Positions 7,592 through 15,188 of a stretch of 55,340 bases of DNA are shown one piece after another. Origin of the DNA: an uncultured Geobacteraceae bacterium (lineage in GTDB: Bacteria > Desulfobacterota > Desulfuromonadia > Geobacterales > Pseudopelobacteraceae); the NCBI GenBank assembly GCA_903875605.1, contig CAIQWT010000049.1, positions 1 through 55,340 of the forward strand, in the 5' to 3' direction. The translations under genes and the position numbers were made by a program. The first letter of the stretch is position 1; each line of letters starts with the position of its first letter. The notes under the pieces are model-generated. The model saw only the letters and a program-made list of their open reading frames with translations, ran no database searches and was not told the DNA's origin.

Positions 7592-8500
7592 TCAAGCGAC
7601 TTGCCTTTGGTTATTGTAATTTATTGAAAAGATTGCTGGCGCTACATAACCAAGTCGGGAGTGCCGTCTTTGGCGGTTGTAAAATATTTCAATGTATTCC
7701 TGGATAGAAGCTTTTGCTTCATCTCGTGTTTCATAACGGCAATGATGTACAAGTTCATTTTTGAGGCTACCCCAGAAGCTTTCCATCGGTGCATTGTCGT
7801 AACAGTTTCCTTTACGCGACATGGACGCCTTCATTTTGAACTGCTTCAGAAGTTTGCGGTAATTGTTAGCACAGTATTGACTGCCACGATCGGATTGATG
7901 AATCAACCCTGCATCAGGTCGTTTTTGCTGTACCGCTCGAATAAGAGCCTTGCCTGTTAACTCCTCCTGTGTCATTCGTTTCGACATAGCGTAACCGACT
8001 ATTTCGCAGGTAAAAACAGCCTTCACACCGGCCAGGTAAAGCCAGCCTTCCCCGGTTAGTATATAGGTGATATCGTTAACCCATACTTCGTTTGGGGCGC
8101 TTGGTGAAAAAGTTTGGTCCAGAAGGTTCTCTGCCACAGGCAGGTTGTGATTCGAGTTGGTTAGTTGTTTTAAATTTGCGCTTTTGCCGGCAGCGCAGTC
8201 CCAATTCTCGGCGTAAACGGGCGATGCAATCACGACCGACAATAAAACCATTTGCTGTAAGTTCTGGTTGTAACCGTTTTGCACTGTAACTTTCACGAGT
8301 ACGCGTATGGGCTATTTTAATTGCAATCTTGAGGCGTTCATCCTCTTGAGTACGCCGAGACGGTTTTCTATGTAACCACGCAGAAAAAACGCTTCGTGAG
8401 ACCTTGAGCATATGGCTCAGGGTTACAGCAGTGTAGCGGAGTCGCCATTTCTTCATGAACACGTACCGGGTAGCGACTCCATGGCAAAGTACACCGTTGC
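7592..8500 (-). pseudogene. IS3-family transposase orfB, frameshifted
   Basis: DDE integrase-type transposase part of the IS. The first part (8500 down to about 8165) reads KKWRLRYTAVTLSHMLKV then the HTH_21-like segment to RRELGLRCRQKRKFK. The second part continues from about 8170 in another frame with TNSNHNLPVAENLL. The two frames overlap at 8152-8172, where one extra (or two missing) bases breaks the gene. All catalytic residues lie after the break: Asp in NDITYI, Asp in QSDRGSQY and Glu in MESFWGSLK. IS3 elements shift frame between orfA and orfB, not within orfB, so this is read as inactivating damage; a sequencing error cannot be excluded. Confidence 0.8.
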
Positions 8501-8761
8501 CTTTTTTAAGATATTACGCTCCATACGGGTTTCTGCCAACTCCTTACGTAACTTGGAGTTTTCGGCTAAAAGCTCAGACGTTGAGCGTGATCCGGGTGCT
8601 GATGGTTTTGAGGAAGATCTGGCAGCTGCCATCCAGCTGGCCAGCGTTCCTTCATGGATGCCTAATCGTTTCGATGCAACCAGCTGTGATAGTTTTTGTT
8701 CTAATACGAGGTTAACGGCTTCAGACTTAAATTCCGGTGTGTAACGTTGTTGAATGCTCAT
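8453..8761 (-). CDS. IS3-family transposase orfA
   Basis: A 102-aa helix-turn-helix protein: RYTPEFKSEAVNLVLEQ, then KRLGIHEGTLASWM, then a leucine-zipper-like tail (LLAENSKLRKELAETRMERNILKKA). This is the standard OrfA of IS3-type elements, which binds the IS ends and supplies the N-terminus of the OrfAB transposase. The slippery run at 8501-8507 lies near its 3' end. Confidence 0.9.
   Translation of the reverse strand: MSIQQRYTPEFKSEAVNLVLEQKLSQLVASKRLGIHEGTLASWMAAARSSSKPSAPGSRSTSELLAENSKLRKELAETRMERNILKKATVYFAMESLPGTCS
8501..8507 (-). other. -1 programmed frameshift site (A AAA AAG)
   Basis: On the minus strand the heptamer A AAA AAG is in register with orfA codons TTA AAA AAG (Leu-Lys-Lys of ILKKA). 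A -1 slip continues straight into the orfB frame (GGC AAC GGT ... ATG AAG AAA TGG). This is the classic signal producing the OrfAB fusion in IS3 elements. Confidence 0.8.
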
Positions 8762-8790
8762 GGCGTCCTCCCACCGGGTAATTTAGCAAG

Positions 8791-8823
8791 TGGAAGTGTC
8801 CGTTGTCATCAGGATACGTCTCA
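8791..8823. repeat. terminal inverted repeat of the IS (orfA side)
   Basis: Plus-strand TGGAAGTGTCCGTTGTC onward, partner of 7557-7588. Beyond it, 8824-8880 is a short unassigned stretch. On the minus strand it could encode an N-terminal fragment (MANSWDSIPTQAELWNRVA from a TTG), possibly a gene cut by the IS. Confidence 0.65.
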
Positions 8824-8880
8824 GCTACTCTATTCCATAATTCGGCTTGTGTAGGTATCGAGTCCCAAGAGTTAGCCAAT

Positions 8881-9546
8881 TTATTTGAGATTGGAACTGC
8901 CGGCAATAAGTTTGTTAAATGTGGCAACTGCATCAGCGACTAGTTCTTCCGGCTTGAGAACTGCCTGTTCTTGCTGTGTTAGTAATGGTGGGCTTTGTGA
9001 AGGTGAGACCACTTGCTGTGTCTCTTGCATTGCAGATTTGGCTGGAGCAATATCAGGAGTTTGATAATTCCTGGATTGTGACTGAACTGCCATTATAATA
9101 CGTTCACCGTCAGCTAGTAATTCAGCGGAGTTACTGTACACCGTAACCAGAATTCCCGAACCAAAGACGGTGTCACTCGGCTTAAACAACTTCTCCTGAT
9201 TAGTAATATTGTTACGGATTAAAGCAAGATTGTAATCACCCTGCACTGTGCCGATAAGTGAAACATTCTTTGTTATTGGAGAAGTGGCTTTTTTAGGCTG
9301 TGGCGTAGTTTCTTTTGTACTTACAGAAGATAATGTCTGTATTTGTTCTGTTTTCGGTTCAAAAGGAGGTATTATAGCGTGAGGCATCGGCAGAAAGGAA
9401 TCATCAGTTGAAGCAGATTGATCATTCTGAGCTACATATCGAACCAATAAAACACTCGTTAACAGCAAAGTGAAAACAATACTTACCATGCTAATTCTGC
9501 TCATTTTATAAATACAACTCGGCAAAAACAAAACGCGGGCCATCAT
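8881..9546 (-). CDS. GspC/PilP-like inner-membrane protein with HR-type domain
   Basis: A 221-aa protein with one transmembrane helix (about residues 17-38), a Pro/Thr-rich linker, and a domain near residues 95-150 (SLIGTVQGDYNLALIRNN to LLADGERIIM). That domain resembles the homology region of GspC, which in type II secretion contacts the secretin. The C-terminus is Gln/Ser-rich. The TAA of the DsbC-like gene abuts ATG 9546, so translation is probably coupled; ATG 9504, just before the helix, is an alternative start. In type II systems gspC precedes gspD, but here an IS follows 57 bases downstream. Family assignment is moderate. Confidence 0.55.
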   Translation of the reverse strand: MMARVLFLPSCIYKMSRISMVSIVFTLLLTSVLLVRYVAQNDQSASTDDSFLPMPHAIIPPFEPKTEQIQTLSSVSTKETTPQPKKATSPITKNVSLIGTVQGDYNLALIRNNITNQEKLFKPSDTVFGSGILVTVYSNSAELLADGERIIMAVQSQSRNYQTPDIAPAKSAMQETQQVVSPSQSPPLLTQQEQAVLKPEELVADAVATFNKLIAGSSNLK

Positions 9547-10305
9547 TTAGAGATTGGCATTAATAAGCGAAAGAAGATTTTTCACGTTCTCGGCACCGAA
9601 ATGAACCTTGCCATTTTGGAAAATTATCGTTGGTGTCATAGATATGCCGTTTTTTGCACCAAAAGCCATATTATCATCAACATCTTTTGAGGAGCACGCG
9701 GCAGGAGGTATTGGCTTACCTTCCAGTGAGTCTTCAAGCATTTTGAGTGAGCTTGTGCAATTAATCGATTTTGCCCTTGCATACGAATCTTTCATACCCT
9801 TTAAAGGGAATAAAATGATGTGAAAGGCAATGTTGGAATGTTTTTTTACGATTTGTTTCAATACAGTATGCAGTTTTGCACAAGCCGGACAGGAAGGGTC
9901 TGTAAGAATATATACTATTGTTGAAGCCGTGTTTGACCCCAGCAACAACGTTTTTTTAAGTTTAATTTCCGCAATGTTAATTTGTGTCGCATTTTCAATG
10001 GCAACTTTTGTCAGGTCACGTTTCCCTTTGATATCTATTACAGGTCCCATCATTAGATTAGTCTTTTCGAAATCAAGATAATAAACCTCCTTAGTGGTAT
10101 CACGCAGGGTCATAATTTGCCATAGTCCCTTAATCGGCGACATCCTGATATCTGTTATCTTAATATCACCTTGTCCTTGAAGCGCCTTACGTGCCTCGGT
10201 TTCAGTGATTTTATGGCACTGCTTACAGTCGTGCCCGCAGCCATCAATTGCAAACGACTGAAAGGGAATTAAAATAGAGATAATAATAAAAATAAAGTTG
10301 CGCAA
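9547..10305 (-). CDS. DsbC/DsbG-like thiol-disulfide protein with a CxxCH site
   Basis: Predicted periplasmic 252-aa protein. Signal peptide about 1-19. A thioredoxin-fold C-terminal half contains C139-P-A-C142 and the cis-Pro loop T224-P225, with a second Cys pair C183/C204; FPLKGM is typical of DsbC. The N-terminal part DGCGHDC27KQC30H31 contains a CxxCH motif, a possible covalent heme site not found in classical DsbC. It is coupled to the GspC-like gene downstream. It could be a disulfide isomerase or oxidase serving a secreted Cys-rich partner such as the lipoprotein just upstream; whether the CxxCH binds heme is unknown. Confidence 0.75.
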   Translation of the reverse strand: MRNFIFIIISILIPFQSFAIDGCGHDCKQCHKITETEARKALQGQGDIKITDIRMSPIKGLWQIMTLRDTTKEVYYLDFEKTNLMMGPVIDIKGKRDLTKVAIENATQINIAEIKLKKTLLLGSNTASTIVYILTDPSCPACAKLHTVLKQIVKKHSNIAFHIILFPLKGMKDSYARAKSINCTSSLKMLEDSLEGKPIPPAACSSKDVDDNMAFGAKNGISMTPTIIFQNGKVHFGAENVKNLLSLINANL

Positions 10306-10343
10306 TGAGAACCCTGAATCAAATTCAATCAGTTAAATATGGA

Positions 10344-10370
10344 AAAAGGCTTGTTAGATATCAAGCCTTA
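10344..10370 (-). terminator. rho-independent terminator after the small lipoprotein gene
   Basis: On the minus strand a perfect 8-bp stem AAGGCTTG/CAAGCCTT (10363-10370 with 10347-10354) is followed by TTTTT. It lies 20 bases past the stop of the lipoprotein at 10391 and ends its transcript before the DsbC-like gene. Confidence 0.8.
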
Positions 10371-10390
10371 TCCATCCAGAAATATTTTTC

Positions 10391-10648
10391 TTAATTACAG
10401 GCGTTGACCAAGGAAGTTGCAGCACTGGTACAATTGCCAGCACTACTGCAGTTATAGCGAAGGCCTGAGCTAGTTTTGTAATATGCATACCCAGAATTTG
10501 CACACGCATATTCTGTCCCGCATTTTGCAGTGGAAGTCATTGCCGTACAAACGTCTCCGCTAACTGCACTGGCAGTATCTGTTAGACCACACCCGGCGGC
10601 AATCAAAGACGTTAATCCCAGCAAGCCGATAAAAAGTTTTGTTCTCAT
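10391..10648 (-). CDS. small Cys-rich lipoprotein
   Basis: An 85-aa protein with lipobox IAAG-C20 after a short signal peptide, then a Ser/Thr/Ala-rich mature part with six further cysteines in pairs (DVC, KCG, ACA, NCS, NCT, ACN). The even number suggests disulfides. The ribosome binding site is a run of G just upstream. It has its own terminator and a likely promoter. Function unknown; the nearby DsbC-like protein could fold it (inference). Confidence 0.7.
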   Translation of the reverse strand: MRTKLFIGLLGLTSLIAAGCGLTDTASAVSGDVCTAMTSTAKCGTEYACANSGYAYYKTSSGLRYNCSSAGNCTSAATSLVNACN

Positions 10649-10686
10649 GTAATTCCCCCCATATTTATGTTATTCTTCATATATGC

Positions 10687-10715
10687 AAGCTAATACAGTT
10701 AAATAGGGATGTCAA
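10687..10715 (-). promoter_or_regulatory. possible sigma-70 promoter for the small lipoprotein
   Basis: On the minus strand a perfect -35 TTGACA (10710-10715) is followed after 17 bases by TAGCTT (10687-10692). The -35 is strong and the -10 weak. About 40 bases separate it from the start codon. Confidence 0.45.
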
Positions 10716-10852
10716 TAGAATATTGTTTCATTATATCAATACTTCATGTTGTGATACAATTTTTTATTCTCGCAACAACTGGTCGTAAAAAACTGGTTCT
10801 GCAGATTGAAGATAAGTTTTCCATAAGAGAATACTGAGAATACGCGAAAAAC

Positions 10853-10889
10853 AAAAAGAGGTCATTTTCCACATTGGAAAGGACCTCTT
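10853..10889 (-). terminator. rho-independent terminator of the TPR/CsgG-like operon
   Basis: Stem AAGAGGTC/GACCTCTT (10856-10863 and 10882-10889) with an inner TTTCC/GGAAA stem. Read on the minus strand it is followed by TTTTTGTTTTT. It lies about 110 bases after the stop of the PEGA/CsgG-like gene. Confidence 0.85.
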
Positions 10890-11002
10890 AATTTGGCGGA
10901 TATATTCATACTGGACAGCTACAAGCTTGGCTTAGAAAACAGTTACAATCCCATTAGGTGTGGGATGTTCTTCATATTTGAAAACAATTCCAACTGTAAA
11001 TT

Positions 11003-12346
11003 TCACTTCTTCTTGACGTCCCCCTTGCCATCCCCTGTCCCTGCTACCGGTTCGGCTATGCTGTCAGCAATTGCCGACAGAATTGTGTTCAACCCTTTTT
11101 GTAAAGCGCTATCAGATATACTGGATATTCCTGTCCACACTGCCTTGCCACTCTTAACGTCAAGTATTTTAGCGGTTAAATTCACCCTGGCAACCGGCAG
11201 CGCAAGTGTCTGTGACTTAGAACTGGATTCCATTTCCCATTCCTGAACTGTTTTTACAGGTTGGACAAGTGGAATGTTCTCTGACTTGAAATAGGCCATA
11301 TATGAATCATATTCCTTCTGGTAACGTTCCTTCTCTTTTTCGGGTATGAATGGAGTGAGAATAACGTTTTCATTGTCAGATATGTATTCGTTAATTGTAC
11401 CTATCATAAAATACTGCGTCTTTAACGGTTCACTCAGATCCTTAATAAGTTCTATTCCGGACGAAGATTTTTTTTCTGCAGGAACAGCGGCCTTCAAGTC
11501 CACAATAGCCTTTTCGATAACTTCACGTTCAAGTACAACAAATCCCTTTCTTTGTAGCTTCAGGATGAGTAAATCCGCCACCAGACCACCGGCTTCCTGA
11601 TTACTCTTCTCCTTGAAATTCATCACAGCAAGTGGGATTCCTGTTGAAAAATCGACGTCCGGACTCTTGTAGGCATCCAGAGAGACAGGTTTAAGTGCAG
11701 CGTTTTTTTTATCGGGATACTCGAATTTTGGCGGATCTGGTGGTAGAGGCAGTGGCTCAAGTTCGAAATTAATTTGTCGATTTTCCTCACTTTGTTCGCT
11801 GGCAATAATCTTTGGCCGATATCCCTTCAGCATTGCCCTGTACATCCCCTTTTCCCAGAAAGGCTTCTGTTCCGATGCGGCATCAGTTTTTGATTCAGAA
11901 TAAGGGGCGGGGCCAAGTTCCTTAGAAATATCGTTTTTATCTTTTCCAAACAAAATTGTCGCTCCAGGCGGGTTAGAATTAACTTTGAGTCGAATTGTCG
12001 TTATCGGCTTCAACTCAAAGTCCCATTTAATGTCGACAGGTTTTTCCTGGTTGGGTACAAAATGTGTCGATGACTTAAACCCTTCCTTTTCAACCCGATA
12101 AAATCCACCAGCGGGTGTTTTATTGCCGTCTTTAATGACATCTTTAAAAGGTGTACTCCCGATTTTCACGCCGGCATCGTCTTCTTTTAATGAGTAAAAG
12201 AGGGCAGCTCCGCTCGGACTAGAGCTGAATTCGCGGTTTACCGGATCACTTCCCATTCCTAAAAAAGCGGCTTGCGCCTGCATAGAACAGAAAGTACATA
12301 GCGCGATTGCCAAACATATTGAGCGGCTGGAAATCCATTTAGTCAT
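11003..12346 (-). CDS. exported PEGA plus CsgG-like domain protein
   Basis: A 447-aa exported protein. Start 12346 is chosen because GGGAG lies 5 bases upstream and a signal peptide follows (cleavage near MQAQA); an in-frame ATG at 12379 would overlap the preceding gene. Two PEGA-like segments are visible: one from SSSPSGAALFYS, one from VNSNPPGATILFG. A C-terminal region from about residue 235 (IPLAVMNFKEKSNQ...LLILKLQRKGFVVLER) resembles CsgG/LpoB-type lipoproteins. The mature protein has no lipobox. The gene is 29 bases after the TPR lipoprotein gene, so the two are one operon. Possibly an envelope-associated assembly factor; no pathway is assigned. Confidence 0.65.
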   Translation of the reverse strand: MTKWISSRSICLAIALCTFCSMQAQAAFLGMGSDPVNREFSSSPSGAALFYSLKEDDAGVKIGSTPFKDVIKDGNKTPAGGFYRVEKEGFKSSTHFVPNQEKPVDIKWDFELKPITTIRLKVNSNPPGATILFGKDKNDISKELGPAPYSESKTDAASEQKPFWEKGMYRAMLKGYRPKIIASEQSEENRQINFELEPLPLPPDPPKFEYPDKKNAALKPVSLDAYKSPDVDFSTGIPLAVMNFKEKSNQEAGGLVADLLILKLQRKGFVVLEREVIEKAIVDLKAAVPAEKKSSSGIELIKDLSEPLKTQYFMIGTINEYISDNENVILTPFIPEKEKERYQKEYDSYMAYFKSENIPLVQPVKTVQEWEMESSSKSQTLALPVARVNLTAKILDVKSGKAVWTGISSISDSALQKGLNTILSAIADSIAEPVAGTGDGKGDVKKK

Positions 12347-12375
12347 AACTACTCCCTGGTCATCGAAGATTACAC

Positions 12376-14301
12376 TCACTTGATAATGTCAACAGACTCT
12401 AAATATTCCCTAACCTTTTTCAGTTCTGTAGCATACGTAGAGCTGTCAGCTGGTATGGCATATACAAAATTCATATAATTTTCAACGGCCTGTACCCTGT
12501 CTGTCGCAGAATCAGACCTTTTTGCGGCAATAAGATACTTTCGCGCATACTTATGCATGGTCTCAGCCAGTGTACCGGAGATCTGATCGGTAGCCTTCAA
12601 AATGAGTGCTGTTTTTAGTTCATCGTCTGAATCAAATGGCAACGGCTTGTCTTCAATGCCGATTTCCGGATTCGGATTGTCGATGGAATCAGCCGCAAAC
12701 TCCACCTGAGCGGGAATAGACTCTTCTGCAATTAGCTCACTCGACTGGCTATCCATCAGACGGAATGACACAGTCACTTCCGCTTTTTTCTTATGATGAT
12801 TTACTTTGTAGCGCCAAGTGCTGTAAACAGGTTCTTCTACATATTCCGGTGTATTGGCAACATCCATGCCGGTATTTACATTAGTAACGGTACTTACTAC
12901 TTTCCCGAGAAGGTCAAAGACCCCTCCAACCTGTGCTGCTGCACGCCTGGCGGCTTCAGCCGCCTGGTTGGCAAGACGCGCTTTTGCCACTGCTATGTCG
13001 TATTCAGGGTTTCTTTTTTGGCTTGTTCCTGACTGGTACTGCTTGGAAAGATTCTCTACATTTTTTGCAGTGGTTATTTTAAAGGTAACAATTTTGCCTG
13101 TCAAGACTGCGTTTACCCCGGGCAATGACTTTAGTAGGATGCTATTTTTACCATCGACTAGTTTTTCAACCGATATGTCATTGTCCTCTGCCAGTTTTTC
13201 GAGCGGTTTGTTATCAACTATTTTTACAACGTCTTTAGCAGCTGAGAGCAGTTTATTTCTCAAAGCGGCATACAATGCATTCGACAGTTCTGGATCACGG
13301 GAATACTCTTTAAGGGGCAGCAGAACAAGATTACAGGAAATTCGCTTTTTAATCTCGCGCTCCACTGCTTCCAGTCCTGCTTTTGCGTCCTTGTGGTCAG
13401 ACTGCAGTGTAAGCGCTTTGGTATGCAGGAGAACTGCATTTCCGGAATTCCCTTTTTCTGCCTGATCTTTGCCACCTCTACAATAGACATCAGCCAGTGC
13501 ATTACGAGCTTCCAATTGCTCAGGATTATGCTGTAAAGCCCCTTTAAAAAGCCTGATTGCTTCAACGCTATTATTCTGTTTAAACGCCAGCACTCCTTGC
13601 AAATAATGCTCTTTTCCAGCGGCTATTTCTGCCTGAGCAAGCCGAAGTTTATCAGAAACGGCAGAGTGAGCCGGGTCCATGCTCAGGACTTTAACAAATT
13701 CTGCAACGGCATCCGCCCACTTTTTCTTTTCAAACAGTAACATTGCTGCAACATAAATTTCTTCAGCCCGCCTGATTTCCTGGAGGGCAATGCCTAACTG
13801 CTCTTGAGCCTGATTCTGAACTGTGGCAGTACCGGATACCTGCTGAAAGAGTACTACTGCGTTTCGCCAATCCTTTTTAGCAGCTAATGCCAGCCCTTCC
13901 TGATAATTATCAGCCGCTGACATTATATTTTCTGCTTTAATGTTAAGAGCTTGTTCAAGTGCCAGCCGGGCTTTTTTGTTATCCGGGTCAACGGACAGAG
14001 ATGCCTTGAAAGCACTGACAGCATCATCAAGCTGCTTATTCGTCACACAATCAGCACCTTTTTTGTAATGAAACTTTGCACACTCTTTCTTTGCATACTG
14101 CAAGTTAGTTTTGAATGTCTGATCCTTGGCACGCTCTGGAGATAATTCCATGGCCTTAGCATAGTGAGTGATGGCCTCACAGAAGTTGTTATTCACGATA
14201 CACTTATCGCCATTCATAACGCTGTCTCTGGCTTCGTGAGCACAGCCTGTAAAGATTAGACATATTAATATTATAATCAAGTGCAGATTGGTCTTTCTCA
14301 T
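12376..14301 (-). CDS. TPR-repeat lipoprotein with CsgG-like C-terminal region
   Basis: A 641-aa lipoprotein (lipobox IFTG-C20). About residues 25-335 are tetratricopeptide repeats with typical A-x-x-x-Y/F-x-x-A/G spacing. The C-terminal half starts SCNLVLLPLKEYSRDPELSNAL, reminiscent of the CsgG-like start of its downstream partner, and includes an Ala-rich helix (QAAEAARRAAAQVGG, about 450-465). Start 14301 has GGGA 8 bases upstream. Likely an outer-membrane-associated scaffold that works with the PEGA/CsgG-like protein; substrate unknown. Confidence 0.7.
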   Translation of the reverse strand: MRKTNLHLIIILICLIFTGCAHEARDSVMNGDKCIVNNNFCEAITHYAKAMELSPERAKDQTFKTNLQYAKKECAKFHYKKGADCVTNKQLDDAVSAFKASLSVDPDNKKARLALEQALNIKAENIMSAADNYQEGLALAAKKDWRNAVVLFQQVSGTATVQNQAQEQLGIALQEIRRAEEIYVAAMLLFEKKKWADAVAEFVKVLSMDPAHSAVSDKLRLAQAEIAAGKEHYLQGVLAFKQNNSVEAIRLFKGALQHNPEQLEARNALADVYCRGGKDQAEKGNSGNAVLLHTKALTLQSDHKDAKAGLEAVEREIKKRISCNLVLLPLKEYSRDPELSNALYAALRNKLLSAAKDVVKIVDNKPLEKLAEDNDISVEKLVDGKNSILLKSLPGVNAVLTGKIVTFKITTAKNVENLSKQYQSGTSQKRNPEYDIAVAKARLANQAAEAARRAAAQVGGVFDLLGKVVSTVTNVNTGMDVANTPEYVEEPVYSTWRYKVNHHKKKAEVTVSFRLMDSQSSELIAEESIPAQVEFAADSIDNPNPEIGIEDKPLPFDSDDELKTALILKATDQISGTLAETMHKYARKYLIAAKRSDSATDRVQAVENYMNFVYAIPADSSTYATELKKVREYLESVDIIK

Positions 14302-14617
14302 TTTCAGTGTCCCGTTATGCTGGCTCCATATATGTGACAGGCTCCGTTAGTTATAACACACTTTTGAAAAATTCAGAGACGATTTAAGGAAGATAAAAAA
14401 ATAGTAAGCATAGCTATTCATAACCCGTCATTTCCAAAATTGAAACATTTGCAAAATGTGGTAGAATTCATAAGCATCTTGAAAATAAGGGGTCGGATCA
14501 GAATAGAGCTTCGACTCAGCACCTGAGAATATTCTTAAATACACGTGACGCATTCTGTTATTTATGATAATCAGCTCGTGGAAATAACACTGATGAATCT
14601 GAGCCAAGGAGGCTTAC
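14302..14617. promoter_or_regulatory. divergent 316-bp intergenic region with promoter and operator-like palindrome
   Basis: It separates the minus-strand TPR operon from the plus-strand signalling cluster. A plus-strand sigma-70-like pair TTGAAA (14440-14445) and TAGAAT (14462-14467) has a 16-base spacer. The spacer contains the inverted repeat ACATTT-GCA-AAATGT (14445-14459), well placed for a repressor. CTCAG/CTGAG (14515-14526) forms a small hairpin. AAGGAGG (14606-14612) precedes ATG 14618. No small gene was recognised. Confidence 0.45.
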
Positions 14618-15172
14618 ATGACTAAAGACACAATACTGATTGTGGATGATGAACCGTCTGTACTTTCATCCATTTATCGGGCACTGCGCAGTGAAAAGTG
14701 GGACGTCCTCACTGAATTAAGCGGTGAGCAGGCTCTTGTGCGTATGGGCGAACAACCCATTAAAGTGGTAATATCTGATGAGAGAATGGCAAAGATGCAG
14801 GGTTCGGAATTTCTTTCTCTGGCTAGGACGTTATATCCAAAGAGCGTCCGCATACTTCTCACAGGACACGCGTCTCTGGAATCGGCCATTAATGTGATCA
14901 ATAACGGTGAAGTATTCCGTTTCCTGACTAAACCATGGAACGACGAAAACCTGAAACAGGTTATCAGGGATGCACTGCACAAGTATGATCGGGAACAGTT
15001 AGTCCTTAACGCCCTAAAAACCCTGGAAAGCCGGCCAGAACTGCTGAACCATATTGAGAGCAAATATCCCGGCATCATTCAATACGTACTCGATAAACAG
15101 TGTGCCGAACTTCTAACCGCTCTTAGTGATGATGAACTTGAGGAAGTTCTACGCATTTTGGGAACTGAATGA
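14618..15172 (+). CDS. single receiver-domain response regulator
   Basis: A 184-aa protein: receiver domain (residues 4-122) with acidic pocket D10/D11, phospho-acceptor D54 (ISDERM), T82 and K105 (TKPW), then a helical tail of about 60 residues with no known output domain. The receiver is of the RpfG-like class seen in the next gene. The stop is 14 bases before the GGDEF gene's start. Likely relays signal from the kinase two genes downstream (inference). Its tail may be a protein-binding module. Confidence 0.85.
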   Translation: MTKDTILIVDDEPSVLSSIYRALRSEKWDVLTELSGEQALVRMGEQPIKVVISDERMAKMQGSEFLSLARTLYPKSVRILLTGHASLESAINVINNGEVFRFLTKPWNDENLKQVIRDALHKYDREQLVLNALKTLESRPELLNHIESKYPGIIQYVLDKQCAELLTALSDDELEEVLRILGTE

Positions 15173-15188
15173 CACTGGAGACATGACA

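Larger units (their letters stand above)
7557..8823 (-). mobile_element. IS3-family insertion sequence (about 1.27 kb)
   Basis: Two overlapping transposase frames (orfA, orfB) on the minus strand are bounded by related terminal repeats. The low end reads TGTGACGTGTCCTG (from 7557) and the high end, on the minus strand, TGAGACGTATCCTG (from 8823); similarity continues for about 32 bases to TTCCA. Both begin with TG, as IS3 ends do. Flanking bases (CAG before 7557, GCT after 8823) do not match as a 3-base target duplication. The length fits the family. OrfB carries a frameshift, so this copy is probably inactive. Confidence 0.85.
10649..11002. other. 354-bp intergenic region
   Basis: It holds the leader and promoter of the small lipoprotein (10649-10720) and the terminator of the CsgG-like operon (10853-10889). 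A small hairpin ATCCCA/TGGGAT at 10948-10966 lies inside the 3' trailer of the operon. The rest is AT-rich with no credible gene. Confidence 0.6.

Noticed and set aside
10649-10890. Possible c-di-GMP or cGAMP (GEMM) riboswitch upstream of the small lipoprotein, expected in this group
   Set aside because: None of the conserved core (such as GACGCAAAGCCTCCGG-like sequence) is present there or in the other leaders I read.
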